DNA from: CAIQQQ01 sp040399685
GTDB taxonomy: Bacteria > Pseudomonadota > Alphaproteobacteria > Acetobacterales > Acetobacteraceae
Assembly: GCA_040399685.1 (NCBI GenBank)
Contig: JBBART010000001.1
Span: 290,092-354,091, forward strand
DNA: 64,000 bases
Reading direction: 5' to 3'
Shown here: positions 51,624 through 60,018 of the stretch, one piece after another
Layout of the letters: each line of letters opens with the position of its first letter
How positions within the stretch are numbered: position 1 is the first letter of the stretch
Made by a program: the position numbers and the translations under genes
The notes under the pieces: generated by a model
Database searches by the model: none
What the model saw: the letters and a program-made list of their open reading frames with translations, nothing else
What the model was told of the DNA's origin: nothing

Positions 51624-52363
51624 ACCTTCGGTTTGATGGAAAGATCGTGGCCGTCAGCGGCGCGGGGCAGGGATTTGGCCGGGTGATCGCGCAAAGCTTT
51701 GCCGATCTGGGGGCTGTTGTGCATGGCTGCGACATTCTGGCGGAGGGGCTTGCGGAGACCGCCGCCGGGCGGGGCATTCATACTGCCGTGGTCGATCTCA
51801 CCGACCGTCGGGCCGGGGCTGCCTGGATTGCCGGTATTGGCGGGCCGGTGGATGTGCTGGTGAACAATGCCGGTGGCGTGGCCGGGCAGACGCCGCATCC
51901 GTTGGAGGAGGTGTCGGACGAGGACTGGGACAGGTTGTTCGACGTCAACGTCAATGCCGCCATGGTGCTGTCCCGCGCGGTGGCGCCGGGGATGAAGGCG
52001 GCGGGGCAGGGGCGGATTGTCAATATCAGTTCCGGCGCCGGCCTGGCTGCGTCCCTCACCGGCATTCAGGCCTATTGCAGCGCCAAGCACGCCTTGATTG
52101 GGCTGACGCGGCAATTGGCGCATGAGTTCGGGCCGCATGGCATTACCGTCAACTCCGTCGCGCCTGGGTTTATCCGCAGCAACCCGGCGACGGAGAAGCA
52201 GTGGGAGGCCTATGAAGAGGCCGGGCAGAAGGCGCTGGTGGAGCGGATTGCCCTGCGGCGCCTGGGGCGGGCGCAGGATATTGCCAACGGGGTGATCTTT
52301 TTTGCGTCCGAGCTGGGGGCGTTTGTGAATGGGCAGATTCTGTCGGTTGATGGTGGGAAGTAG
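51620..52363 (+). CDS. Short-chain dehydrogenase/reductase (SDR)
   Basis: The 247-residue classical SDR has VAVSGAGQGFGRVIAQSF (cofactor), LVNNAGG, INISSGAGLAASLTG with the Ser and YCSAKHALIG with the Tyr and Lys. It is the last gene of the creatininase operon. The TAG stop sits in an AGGAAGG motif that forms the left boundary of repeat copy E. Confidence 0.92.
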   Translation: MNLRFDGKIVAVSGAGQGFGRVIAQSFADLGAVVHGCDILAEGLAETAAGRGIHTAVVDLTDRRAGAAWIAGIGGPVDVLVNNAGGVAGQTPHPLEEVSDEDWDRLFDVNVNAAMVLSRAVAPGMKAAGQGRIVNISSGAGLAASLTGIQAYCSAKHALIGLTRQLAHEFGPHGITVNSVAPGFIRSNPATEKQWEAYEEAGQKALVERIALRRLGRAQDIANGVIFFASELGAFVNGQILSVDGGK

Positions 52364-52368
52364 GAAGG

Positions 52369-52489
52369 GGTTCTTTTTTGAAAAAAAGAACCAAAAAACT
52401 TTATGAATTCAGATGCGTGGCGCGGCAGATGCCGCGCCACGCATCGAAATGACTGAAGTTTTTTGCTTCTTTTTCTTCAGAAAAAGAAG
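52369..52489. repeat. Intergenic three-hairpin repeat, copy E
   Basis: GGTTCTTTTTT-GA-AAAAAAGAACC (52369-52392) is followed by a perfect 15-bp central stem (52412-52426 and 52431-52445) with loop AGAT, then CTTCTTTTTC-TTCA-GAAAAAGAAG (52466-52489). The unit is bracketed by AGGAAGG (52362-52368) and CCTTCCT (52491-52497), a possible terminal inverted repeat. It sits between convergent genes. Confidence 0.92.
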
Positions 52490-52508
52490 GCCTTCCTCTC
52501 CTGATCCT

Positions 52509-54287
52509 CTAAGCGACTTCCTGTTCGATCGTCTGCTGGCGCAGCAGGTCTCGGTATGGCCCGGAGCGGTTGGACAGTTCGTGCGGTGAGCCGTCGTCGA
52601 TGACGCGGCCATCGTCCATCACCACAATACGGTCGAAGTTGCGCAGCGTGCTGAGGCGGTGGGCCACGGCGATGACGGTGCGGCCCTGCATCAGATTGTC
52701 CAGTGCGTGCTGGATGGCGGCCTCGCTCTCGCTGTCGAGTGCGGAGGTGGCTTCGTCCAGCAGAAGGATCGGGGCGTTCTTGAGCAAGGCACGCGCAATG
52801 GCGAGGCGTTGGCGCTGGCCGCCGGAGAGTTTGGCGCCGCGATCGCCCACCATGGTGTTGAAGCCTTCGGGCAGGGCTTCGATGAAGTCGCGGCAGCGGG
52901 CGATGGTGGCGGCGTCCAGCACGTCCTGCTCGCTGGCATCGGGGCGGGCGTAGCGGATGTTTTCCATGACGCTGCGATGAAACAGCGAGATGTCCTGCGG
53001 GACGATGGCCATGGCGTGGCGCAGGCTCTGCTGGGTGCAGGCGGCGATGTCCTGGCCGTCGATCAGCACCGCACCGGCCTGAACGTCGTGGAAACGCTGA
53101 AGCAGGGAGACGATGGTGGATTTGCCGGCGCCGGATGCGCCGACCAGGCCGACGCGGGTGCCGGCCTGGATGGTGAGGTTGAAATGGTCGATCACGGCGC
53201 GGCGGCCGGGATAGGCGAAGGTGACGTTGCGGAATTCCACTACGCCGTCATGTGCCATCAGCGTTGCGGCCTCGGCGCGGTCGGGCAGGTCGTGCGGCAC
53301 GAGCAGGGCGCCCAGCGCCTCGTCCATGCGGGCGATATTCTGGGTGAGTTCCACCAGCGCCACCGCCAGATCGCGGGTGCCGTGCAGGATGGTGAAGCCG
53401 AGCGAGCAGATGAGCACCAGGTCGCCGGCGCTGGCCTGGCCTTTTTGCCACATCACGATGCCCCAGCCGAGGAGGCCCGCGGTGATGACGGCGGTCATGA
53501 CGGCGTGGATCAGCCGTAGTTTTTCCATGTAGAGCAGGCTGCGGCGGCGGGCGGACATCTCGCTGCCCATGCGCTGCGTGAAGCGGGCCTGTTCGCGGAA
53601 GGTGGCGCCGAAGGCGCGGACGACGCCCATGTTGCCGATGACGTCCACCAGTTCGCCGTCGACGGCGGCGGCTTCGTGGGCATAGGCGCGGTGCAGCGGC
53701 GTGCCGCGTTTGGCCAGGAGGTAGATGATGCCAGCCATGGCGAGGCTGATGCCGGCCAGGGAGAGGCCCATCCAGGGCTGGACGGTGGAGATCAGCGAGA
53801 TGGCCACGATGACGGCGAGGCAGGGGGGGAAGACGTTCCAGCTGAGGACGTTCTCGGTCTGGAACATCGCCTGGGCGGTGGAGGTGACGCGGCCGGCGAG
53901 GGTGCCGGGGAGGCGTTCGGCGTAATAGCTGGGGGAGTGGCCGGCCAGATGCGCGAACAGGTCGTGCCGGACGCGGCTCGTGACCTTCACGAAGCTGAAC
54001 GCCGCCGTGGCGCAGCCAACGCGCCACATGAGGTTGTCCGCCGTGATCAGGCCACAGAGCAGGAAGAAGGCGCCCCAGACGTCGCCGCCGCCGCCCGGGC
54101 CCTTGGAGACGGCGTCGATCAGGGTTTTCATGCCATATTGGGTGCAGACCGACGCCATCACCGCCAGGATGACCGCGCCCAGCACCACGGCGTGGCCCAG
54201 CGGCTGCCGGCTGACGTAATGCCACAGAAAGCCGATGGGGCGGTGCCGGAAACGGGTCATTTCAGACGCAGGGACGGGGTCGGACAT
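52509..54287 (-). CDS. ABC exporter, fused permease and ATP-binding protein (MsbA/NdvA-like)
   Basis: The 592-residue protein has an N-terminal six-helix membrane domain (about 20-320) and a C-terminal ATPase with Walker A GASGAGKST, signature LSGGQRQRLAIARALLKNAP, Walker B ILLLDEATSALDSES and a switch His in AVAHRL. It acts as a homodimeric exporter of lipid or small molecules. The start is taken as the ATG at 54287; GTG at 54332 or ATG at 54260 are alternatives. It is divergent from the glycosyltransferase, suggesting an envelope polysaccharide or glycolipid role. Confidence 0.9.
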   Translation of the reverse strand: MSDPVPASEMTRFRHRPIGFLWHYVSRQPLGHAVVLGAVILAVMASVCTQYGMKTLIDAVSKGPGGGGDVWGAFFLLCGLITADNLMWRVGCATAAFSFVKVTSRVRHDLFAHLAGHSPSYYAERLPGTLAGRVTSTAQAMFQTENVLSWNVFPPCLAVIVAISLISTVQPWMGLSLAGISLAMAGIIYLLAKRGTPLHRAYAHEAAAVDGELVDVIGNMGVVRAFGATFREQARFTQRMGSEMSARRRSLLYMEKLRLIHAVMTAVITAGLLGWGIVMWQKGQASAGDLVLICSLGFTILHGTRDLAVALVELTQNIARMDEALGALLVPHDLPDRAEAATLMAHDGVVEFRNVTFAYPGRRAVIDHFNLTIQAGTRVGLVGASGAGKSTIVSLLQRFHDVQAGAVLIDGQDIAACTQQSLRHAMAIVPQDISLFHRSVMENIRYARPDASEQDVLDAATIARCRDFIEALPEGFNTMVGDRGAKLSGGQRQRLAIARALLKNAPILLLDEATSALDSESEAAIQHALDNLMQGRTVIAVAHRLSTLRNFDRIVVMDDGRVIDDGSPHELSNRSGPYRDLLRQQTIEQEVA

Positions 54288-54445
54288 GCTGGGCGCTGCT
54301 TTGTTTGGGGTGGGGGAAGAGTGCCTTCGCACTGCGGCGGTTTTGCGGCAAGACGTATCAAATTGGAAAATGACTTGCGTTCTTTTGCCACAATCGGTGT
54401 CTAGCAGTCCTTTCGCATGAACCCGTAACCGCCGAGGCTCCCTTT

Positions 54446-55504
54446 ATGCGTATCGCCCAGATCGCGCCTTTGTTCGAAGCTGTTCCCCCCAAGCTCTATG
54501 GCGGCACGGAGCGCGTTGTTTCCTCGCTCACCGAGGAACTTGTGGCCATGGGCCATGATGTGACGTTGTTCGCCAGCGGCGACAGCGTGACGTCCGCCAA
54601 GCTCAGTGCACCATGGCCGCGCGCGCTGCGGCTTGATCCGGATATCCGCGATTGGGTCAGCACCTATGCCATGCTGATGGAGCATGTGCGCCAGCGGGCC
54701 GATGACTTCGACGTGCTGCATTTCCACGTCGATTATTGGCCGAACTCGCTGTTCTCCCGCCAGGACGTGCCGTTCCTGACCACGCTGCACGGCCGGCTCG
54801 ACCTCAAGGAATTCGCGGCCATCTATTCGATGTTCCCGAAGGTGCCGTTGATTTCGATCTCGGACAACCAGCGCAGCCCGGTGCCTGATCTTGGTTGGGC
54901 GGCCACCGTGTATCACGGCATGCCGCAATATCTGCTGACGCCGCAGAAGGTGGAGAGCCACGACTATTTCGCCTTTCTTGGACGCATTTCGCCGGAGAAG
55001 GGCATTGAGCGCGCCATTCGCATCGCCCAGGCCTGCGGCGTGCCGTTGAAGGTGGCTGCCAAGGTGGACAAGGCGGACGAGGAGTATTTCAAGGCGCAGG
55101 TTGAGCCGTTGCTGGCCACCGGTGGCGTTGAATTCATTGGTGAAATCAACGACGCCCAGAAGCCTGCTTTCCTGTCTGGCGCCAAGGCGCTGCTGTTCGC
55201 GATCGATTGGCCCGAGCCATTCGGCCTGGTGATGATCGAGGCGATGGCGTGCGGTTGTCCGGTGATTGCGTTCCGCCGTGGGTCGGTGCCGGAAGTGATG
55301 GATGACGGTGTCACGGGCTTTATCGTGGACAACGTGGAGGAGGCGATTGCCGCCTGCGGCCGCCTGGGCGAGCTGGACCGCGCCAAGGTGCGGGCGCAGT
55401 TCGATGCACGCTTCACCGCGCGGCGGATGGCTGAGGATTATGTGACTGTCTATGAGAAATTGATTGCAAACCGCACTGTGGCGGGGCGTTTGGCGGCTGA
55501 TTGA
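54446..55504 (+). CDS. Glycosyltransferase family 4 protein
   Basis: This 352-residue GT-B enzyme begins MRIAQIAPLFEAVPPKLYGGTERVVSSLTEELVAMGHDVTLF, then has DVLHFHVDYWPN and PFLTTLHGRLD, and the C-terminal donor domain with FAFLGRISPEKGIERAI and the EPFGLVMIEAMACGCPVIAF motif carrying the two catalytic Glu. Donor and acceptor are unknown. A strong terminator follows at 55582. Confidence 0.93.
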   Translation: MRIAQIAPLFEAVPPKLYGGTERVVSSLTEELVAMGHDVTLFASGDSVTSAKLSAPWPRALRLDPDIRDWVSTYAMLMEHVRQRADDFDVLHFHVDYWPNSLFSRQDVPFLTTLHGRLDLKEFAAIYSMFPKVPLISISDNQRSPVPDLGWAATVYHGMPQYLLTPQKVESHDYFAFLGRISPEKGIERAIRIAQACGVPLKVAAKVDKADEEYFKAQVEPLLATGGVEFIGEINDAQKPAFLSGAKALLFAIDWPEPFGLVMIEAMACGCPVIAFRRGSVPEVMDDGVTGFIVDNVEEAIAACGRLGELDRAKVRAQFDARFTARRMAEDYVTVYEKLIANRTVAGRLAAD

Positions 55505-55520
55505 TTGCGCCGGCCCAGGG

Positions 55521-55552
55521 CTTGGTGACGTCGTGTCTTTGATGTCACCAAG
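55521..55552. terminator. Hairpin downstream of the glycosyltransferase gene
   Basis: CTTGGTGAC (55521-55529) pairs with GTCACCAAG (55544-55552) across a 14-base loop. No T-run follows, so it may be a first, weaker stop element ahead of the strong terminator at 55582. Confidence 0.35.
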
Positions 55553-55581
55553 TCGACGTCTTTGATAGTGTCGGCTATCGG

Positions 55582-55617
55582 CAGGGCTTTAGATGGGCGC
55601 ATCTAAAGCCCTGTTTT
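55582..55617 (+). terminator. Rho-independent terminator
   Basis: A perfect 14-bp stem (CAGGGCTTTAGATG paired with CATCTAAAGCCCTG, 55582-55613) around loop GGCG is followed at once by TTTTATT. It ends transcription from the glycosyltransferase gene before the convergent MarR gene at 55619. Confidence 0.88.
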
Positions 55618-55618
55618 A

Positions 55619-55975
55619 TTAGCCAGTGATTTGTTGCTGGCTTTGATAGGACATCGCGATTTCCCGCAGATTTTCCATCAGCGCCAAGCCGCCGGGCGTG
55701 TGATCCACGATCACGCTGCGCGCATCCAGCGGGTCGACGCGCCGCGACGCGAGTCCGAGTTCTCCCAATTTGTCGAGCGCACGTGTCACGACAGATTTCG
55801 AGACGCTGAGTTCCTTGGCCAGGCCGCGCACCGTGTGGTCTCCGGAACCAAGGTAGCACGTCAAGAAAACACTAAATTGATGGGCTGACAGAGTTGGTTC
55901 CTGGCGCTTGACCAGCGTGACGATAACCTCTCGTAGAACATGGACGGCGATGTTCGACGCAATCTCTTGAGACAT
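55619..55975 (-). CDS. MarR-family transcriptional regulator
   Basis: The 118-residue protein has the MarR winged helix: LSAHQFSVFLTCYLGSGDHTVRGLAKELSVSKSVVTRALDKLGELGLASRRVDPLDARSVIVDHTPGG, with the recognition helix around SKSVVTRALDK. It is shorter than most MarR proteins (about 140-160), with truncated dimerisation helices. It is divergent from the VOC-SDR operon across 232 bp, which it probably represses until a ligand binds. Confidence 0.87.
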   Translation of the reverse strand: MSQEIASNIAVHVLREVIVTLVKRQEPTLSAHQFSVFLTCYLGSGDHTVRGLAKELSVSKSVVTRALDKLGELGLASRRVDPLDARSVIVDHTPGGLALMENLREIAMSYQSQQQITG

Positions 55976-56077
55976 CCGATATTTTCTCCGGGTAATCAGC
56001 GTTTATGCGAGGCGTTGCTCGCTTTTGAGTGGCGAAGCGATCTGCCGGAATGCCGCCCACCAATTCACAAAAGTTAG

Positions 56078-56140
56078 TTGACACGTTTAAGTGTAACATA
56101 ACGGTGTGCATGACAATGTGATTTACGCAATAAAGTGTAA
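56078..56140. promoter_or_regulatory. Operator/promoter region of the divergent MarR and VOC-SDR genes
   Basis: A TTGACA -35-like hexamer starts at 56078. AAGTGTAA occurs twice as a direct repeat (56089-56096 and 56133-56140), and the first copy forms an imperfect inverted repeat with GTTGACAC just upstream. The repeats are plausible MarR half sites. No convincing -10 was found at standard spacing. Confidence 0.4.
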
Positions 56141-56207
56141 TACTCTTTTGCGCTAGCGATTAGATCGCATTGGGCCGACGATTGGGTGTTGCCAGGGAGA
56201 AAAATCA

Positions 56208-57071
56208 ATGAAATCAGAGATAAAATTCGACAGGGGCATGGAGGATGTTGGCAATATCGTGGAATTCGGCCACGTCAACATTCGGGTGCCGGACCAACGA
56301 ATCGCAAATTTATTTTACGTCGGCGGTCTTGGGCTGACACGTGACCCTTACCTCGTCACCGGCGTTGACAACATGTGGATCAATGTCGGCGCCACACAAT
56401 TCCATTTGCCAACCGGACCGGCGCAGCTGTTGCGTGGCGTGACGGTGATCGCGCTGCCGAGCCTGGCAGAACTGGCTGCGCGACTGATAGCCGTGGCGCC
56501 GCTGCTGGACGGGACGCAATTCAGATTTACAGCGGACGAAGCGATGATCGAGGTCATTTGCCCCTGGGGAAACCACATGCGCTGCGTCCAGGACGGCCCG
56601 GTCAGGCTTGGGATTGTGGCGGTGGAGCTGGATACGGCGCCTGGCACCGCCGAGGGCATTGCGCGCTTCTACCGGGATCTGTTCGCCACGCCGGCCGCTG
56701 CGTCTGGCGGCGTGGCGCGGGTGACGGCCGGCCTGCACACGCAGCTTGTCTATCGCGAGACCGAAGCCGCGCAGGCGGCCTATGACGGCGCCCACATTCA
56801 AATCGCGCTGGCCGATTTTTCAGGTCCGCATGGCCGGCTGCTGGCCCAGGGCCTGATCACCGAGGAAAGCAACCAGCACCAGTATCGCTTTCAGGACATC
56901 ATCGATCCGGCGAACAACGCGGTGCTTTGCACGATCGAGCATGAGGTGCGCAGCATGCGTCATCCGATGTTTGCCCGGCCGCTGGTCAACCGCGACCCCA
57001 CCATCACCAATGCGCGCTTTGCCACGGGACACGAGGCCCTGGCGCTTGGCTGCGCTCCCGTTTCCATCTGA
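56208..57071 (+). CDS. VOC (glyoxalase/extradiol dioxygenase fold) family protein, two-module
   Basis: The 287-residue product has two VOC-type modules. The first (about 18-125) begins EFGHVNIRVPDQRIANLFYVGGLGL, and the second (about 130-245) begins RLGIVAVELDTAPGTAEGIARFYRDLF. The double module recalls extradiol dioxygenases and 4-hydroxyphenylpyruvate-like enzymes, but the metal ligands are not all evident, so the reaction is uncertain. It lies 12 bp before an SDR gene and is divergent from MarR. Confidence 0.82.
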   Translation: MKSEIKFDRGMEDVGNIVEFGHVNIRVPDQRIANLFYVGGLGLTRDPYLVTGVDNMWINVGATQFHLPTGPAQLLRGVTVIALPSLAELAARLIAVAPLLDGTQFRFTADEAMIEVICPWGNHMRCVQDGPVRLGIVAVELDTAPGTAEGIARFYRDLFATPAAASGGVARVTAGLHTQLVYRETEAAQAAYDGAHIQIALADFSGPHGRLLAQGLITEESNQHQYRFQDIIDPANNAVLCTIEHEVRSMRHPMFARPLVNRDPTITNARFATGHEALALGCAPVSI

Positions 57072-57083
57072 AAAGGCCCTAAT

Positions 57084-57830
57084 ATGCAAAAAGTTCTTCT
57101 TGTCACCGGCGGTAGCGCCGGGATCGGTGCGGCCACGGTTCGTCTGGCCGCCTCACGCGGCTACAAGGTGGCGTTCTCGTATCGCTCGTCGGATGCGATG
57201 GCGCGGGCGCTGGAGGCCGAAGTGGCGAAAGCCGGCGGCACGGCGCGCGGCTTTATGGCCGATTCTGCCGACGAGGCCGCCACGATCGGCCTGTTCGCCG
57301 CCGTGGACGACGTCTTCGGCCCGGTGACGGCGCTGGTGACCAATGCTGGCATCACCGGGCCCACCAGCACGTTGGAGGGCATCACCGTCAAAACGCTGGA
57401 CGAGGTGATGGACATCAACGTGCGCGGCGTGTTCCTGGCCACGCGGGAGGCCATCAAGCGGATGGCCACCGACCATGGCGGCAAGGGCGGTTCGATCGTC
57501 AATCTGTCATCGGTGGCGGCCCGTCTCGGTGGCCCGAATGACTGGGTGCATTACGCGGCGTCCAAGGGGGCTGTTGACAGCTTCACCATCGGGGCCGCCA
57601 AGGAACTGGCGCCGCGCGGCATTCGTGTCAACGCCGTGGTGCCAGGGCTGATTGACACCGAAATCCACGCCAAGGCCGGCATGGGCGACCGTTTGGCCAA
57701 GCTGGGTTCCACGGTGCCGATGGGCCGGGTGGGCACGGCCGAGGAGGTGGCGATGGCGATAGTGTGGTTGCTGTCGGACGAGGCGTCCTATGTCACGGGT
57801 GCGTTCTTGCCGGTGGCGGGCGGGCGCTGA
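57084..57830 (+). CDS. Short-chain dehydrogenase/reductase (SDR)
   Basis: This 248-residue SDR has LLVTGGSAGIGAATVRLAA, LVTNAGITGP, IVNLSSVAARLGGPND with the Ser and YAASKGAVDSFT with the Tyr and Lys. It follows the VOC-type gene and probably oxidises or reduces its product. Its stop codon abuts the stop of the convergent comEC gene with no spacer. Confidence 0.92.
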   Translation: MQKVLLVTGGSAGIGAATVRLAASRGYKVAFSYRSSDAMARALEAEVAKAGGTARGFMADSADEAATIGLFAAVDDVFGPVTALVTNAGITGPTSTLEGITVKTLDEVMDINVRGVFLATREAIKRMATDHGGKGGSIVNLSSVAARLGGPNDWVHYAASKGAVDSFTIGAAKELAPRGIRVNAVVPGLIDTEIHAKAGMGDRLAKLGSTVPMGRVGTAEEVAMAIVWLLSDEASYVTGAFLPVAGGR

Positions 57831-59936
57831 TCATTCGGGCGGCAATGGCTCGGTGAGGGCAGGGACTGTGCCGGCGGGTATTCTGCCGGCCAGTCTCAAC
57901 CCGATCACCCAGGGGCGTTCGCCGCGAATCATGCGGTCCGACACGATGGTGGCGCGATCTGGTCCCAGCCAGATGGCGTGGGCGCCGTTGTGCCAGACGG
58001 TGAAGCGGTCAATTTGCGGCACCCGCCCAGCGCAGCGCAGGCGGATCGGCTCGGCCGATAGCAGGAGCGCGCTGCCGCAGAGGCTGGCATCGGCCTCCCC
58101 GCGGACCAGCACCGCCGCCACATCCTGTGGCCGGGGCTGCAACAGGCAGTTGGGCGTGGCGCAGGCCAGGATCTGCGGCGGTGGTGTTGACCAGTATTGC
58201 TGCCAGGACTCCTGGGTGAACGCGGAGCCGCCGTTGGTTTTTTGCACCAGCATCCCGCTTTGGCTGCGATAGGCGATCAGCCGCGCATCGGCCGAGACGA
58301 GAATGTCGGGCAAGGTTTCGAACGCGGGCGAGGCGAGCCCCGCCGCCATTGCCATTATTCCGGCCAGCCGCAGCCGCGTGCGCCAGATGCCCAGCCACGC
58401 CAGCCCCAGGCTGAACACCGCCAGCCCCCAAGGCGGCATGTGCGGCACCGGCAGCGTGGCGGCCGGGAGCGACTGCACGGCGCGGGCGATCCAGAGGATG
58501 GCCTCGATCCCCCATCCCATCGGGATTAGCGCCAACGCCTCCAGATGCAACGGCATCAGCGCCAGTGCGACCAGCCCGGCCGGCATCACCAGCATCGCCG
58601 TGATCGGCACGGCCACCATGTTGGCCAGGATGAAATAGACCTGCACATGGCCAAAATGATACGCGCCATACGGGGCGGAGAAGGTGCCGGCCAGCGCGCT
58701 GGTGAGCGCCAATGCCACGATGTGGGAGGCCAGTCGCCGCGTCTTGCCGCCATCGCCCTGGAGTTTTGAAAGCCAGGGGCGCAGCGCGGCATAGCCCACG
58801 ATCAACGCCAGCACAACGGAAAAGCTCATCTGAAACGAAACGCCCACCACCTCGTTGGGTGCGATCAGCACGATGGCGGTCATTGCCAACGCCAGCGCCC
58901 GCAGCGAGATGGCGCGTCGCCCAACCAGAATGCCCAATGTGACCAGGCTTGCCATGGCGAAGCTGCGGATGATCGGCACATGCGCGCCCGTCAGCAGCAG
59001 ATACATCCCGCCCACTGCGAGTGCCAACCCGGCGGCGATGGCCTTGGACGGCCAAAACAACGCCGCCCGTTCCGACAGCGCCAGCGTGGCGCGGGTGGCA
59101 CCGAACACCAGACCCATGACGATGCCGATATGCAGCCCGGCGATGGCGAGCAGATGCGCCAGGCCGCTGTCGCGAAAGGCCGCGCGGTCTGGCTCCGGGA
59201 TGGCGGTGGTGGTGCCGGTCAGCAGCGTGGTGGCGATGGCGCCGGGTGATCCCGCAAGCGTGGCGGACACGCGGGCGGCGATGATTTCGCGCAGGCGTTG
59301 AAGCCAGCCATGGCCTGATGTCGGGTGCGCGTCCCCCACACGCTCGGATGGGTTGAGTGCGCTGCCGAAGGCGCCCATGCCCGCGAAGAACGCGTCGCGC
59401 TGCAAATCCCATCCGCCCGGATAGGCGGGCGGCTGCGGGCGGGTGAGCAAGGCGCGGACACGCAGATGGTCGCCGGTGGCAAGCTCGGCGGTGTCTGCCG
59501 GCTTGAGGCGGATGCGAACGGCGCGGGGCTGCACCTCGCTGGCGTCGAATCGCGGGTTGTCCAGCACCACCCGGCGGCCGGCCGGCAGGCGTTCCACCGC
59601 CCGAATGGTGCCGGTGACGATTGTGGCGTGGGTCGGCACCTCGATCAGCGGTGCGGCGCGGCCGGTGGCAAACTGGGCCGAGGCAAATCCAAGGGCGCCC
59701 GCGGCCAACAGCGCGCCGGCGGCAGCGGGCACGCGCCAGCGCCGCGCAAGCATCAGCAGAATGCTGAAAACGGTGAAAACACTGGCCCCGAGCCAGGGCC
59801 ATGGCTCGGTCAGTCCTTGGAAATACGCCACCACGCCGCCCGCCATTGCCACCGGCAGCCACAGCACGAACCGTCCGCGCTCGGCCTCGCACCATGTTTC
59901 GAAGCGTGTGGGATGCTCGGTTTCTGCAAAGCGCAT
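57831..59936 (-). CDS. comEC: ComEC/Rec2-family competence channel protein
   Basis: The 701-residue inner-membrane protein has an N-terminal pair of helices, an OB-like periplasmic region (TGTIRAVERLPAGRRVVLDNPRF), and the competence domain with LAHLLAIAGLHIGIVMGLVFG, the hallmark of ComEC, within about ten helices. It transports single-stranded DNA into the cytoplasm in competent bacteria. The C-terminal metallo-beta-lactamase-like part is reduced, as in many alphaproteobacteria. The ATG at 59936 is divergent from gltX by 82 bp, the usual alphaproteobacterial arrangement. Confidence 0.9.
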   Translation of the reverse strand: MRFAETEHPTRFETWCEAERGRFVLWLPVAMAGGVVAYFQGLTEPWPWLGASVFTVFSILLMLARRWRVPAAAGALLAAGALGFASAQFATGRAAPLIEVPTHATIVTGTIRAVERLPAGRRVVLDNPRFDASEVQPRAVRIRLKPADTAELATGDHLRVRALLTRPQPPAYPGGWDLQRDAFFAGMGAFGSALNPSERVGDAHPTSGHGWLQRLREIIAARVSATLAGSPGAIATTLLTGTTTAIPEPDRAAFRDSGLAHLLAIAGLHIGIVMGLVFGATRATLALSERAALFWPSKAIAAGLALAVGGMYLLLTGAHVPIIRSFAMASLVTLGILVGRRAISLRALALAMTAIVLIAPNEVVGVSFQMSFSVVLALIVGYAALRPWLSKLQGDGGKTRRLASHIVALALTSALAGTFSAPYGAYHFGHVQVYFILANMVAVPITAMLVMPAGLVALALMPLHLEALALIPMGWGIEAILWIARAVQSLPAATLPVPHMPPWGLAVFSLGLAWLGIWRTRLRLAGIMAMAAGLASPAFETLPDILVSADARLIAYRSQSGMLVQKTNGGSAFTQESWQQYWSTPPPQILACATPNCLLQPRPQDVAAVLVRGEADASLCGSALLLSAEPIRLRCAGRVPQIDRFTVWHNGAHAIWLGPDRATIVSDRMIRGERPWVIGLRLAGRIPAGTVPALTEPLPPE

Positions 59937-60018
59937 AGCTGCCACGCTAGGTGTTGGTGCCTGCCATGTCTGCCCCTGGCATGCTACGTAGCAGTCCCGT
60001 TGCCAGAGACCCATTTGC

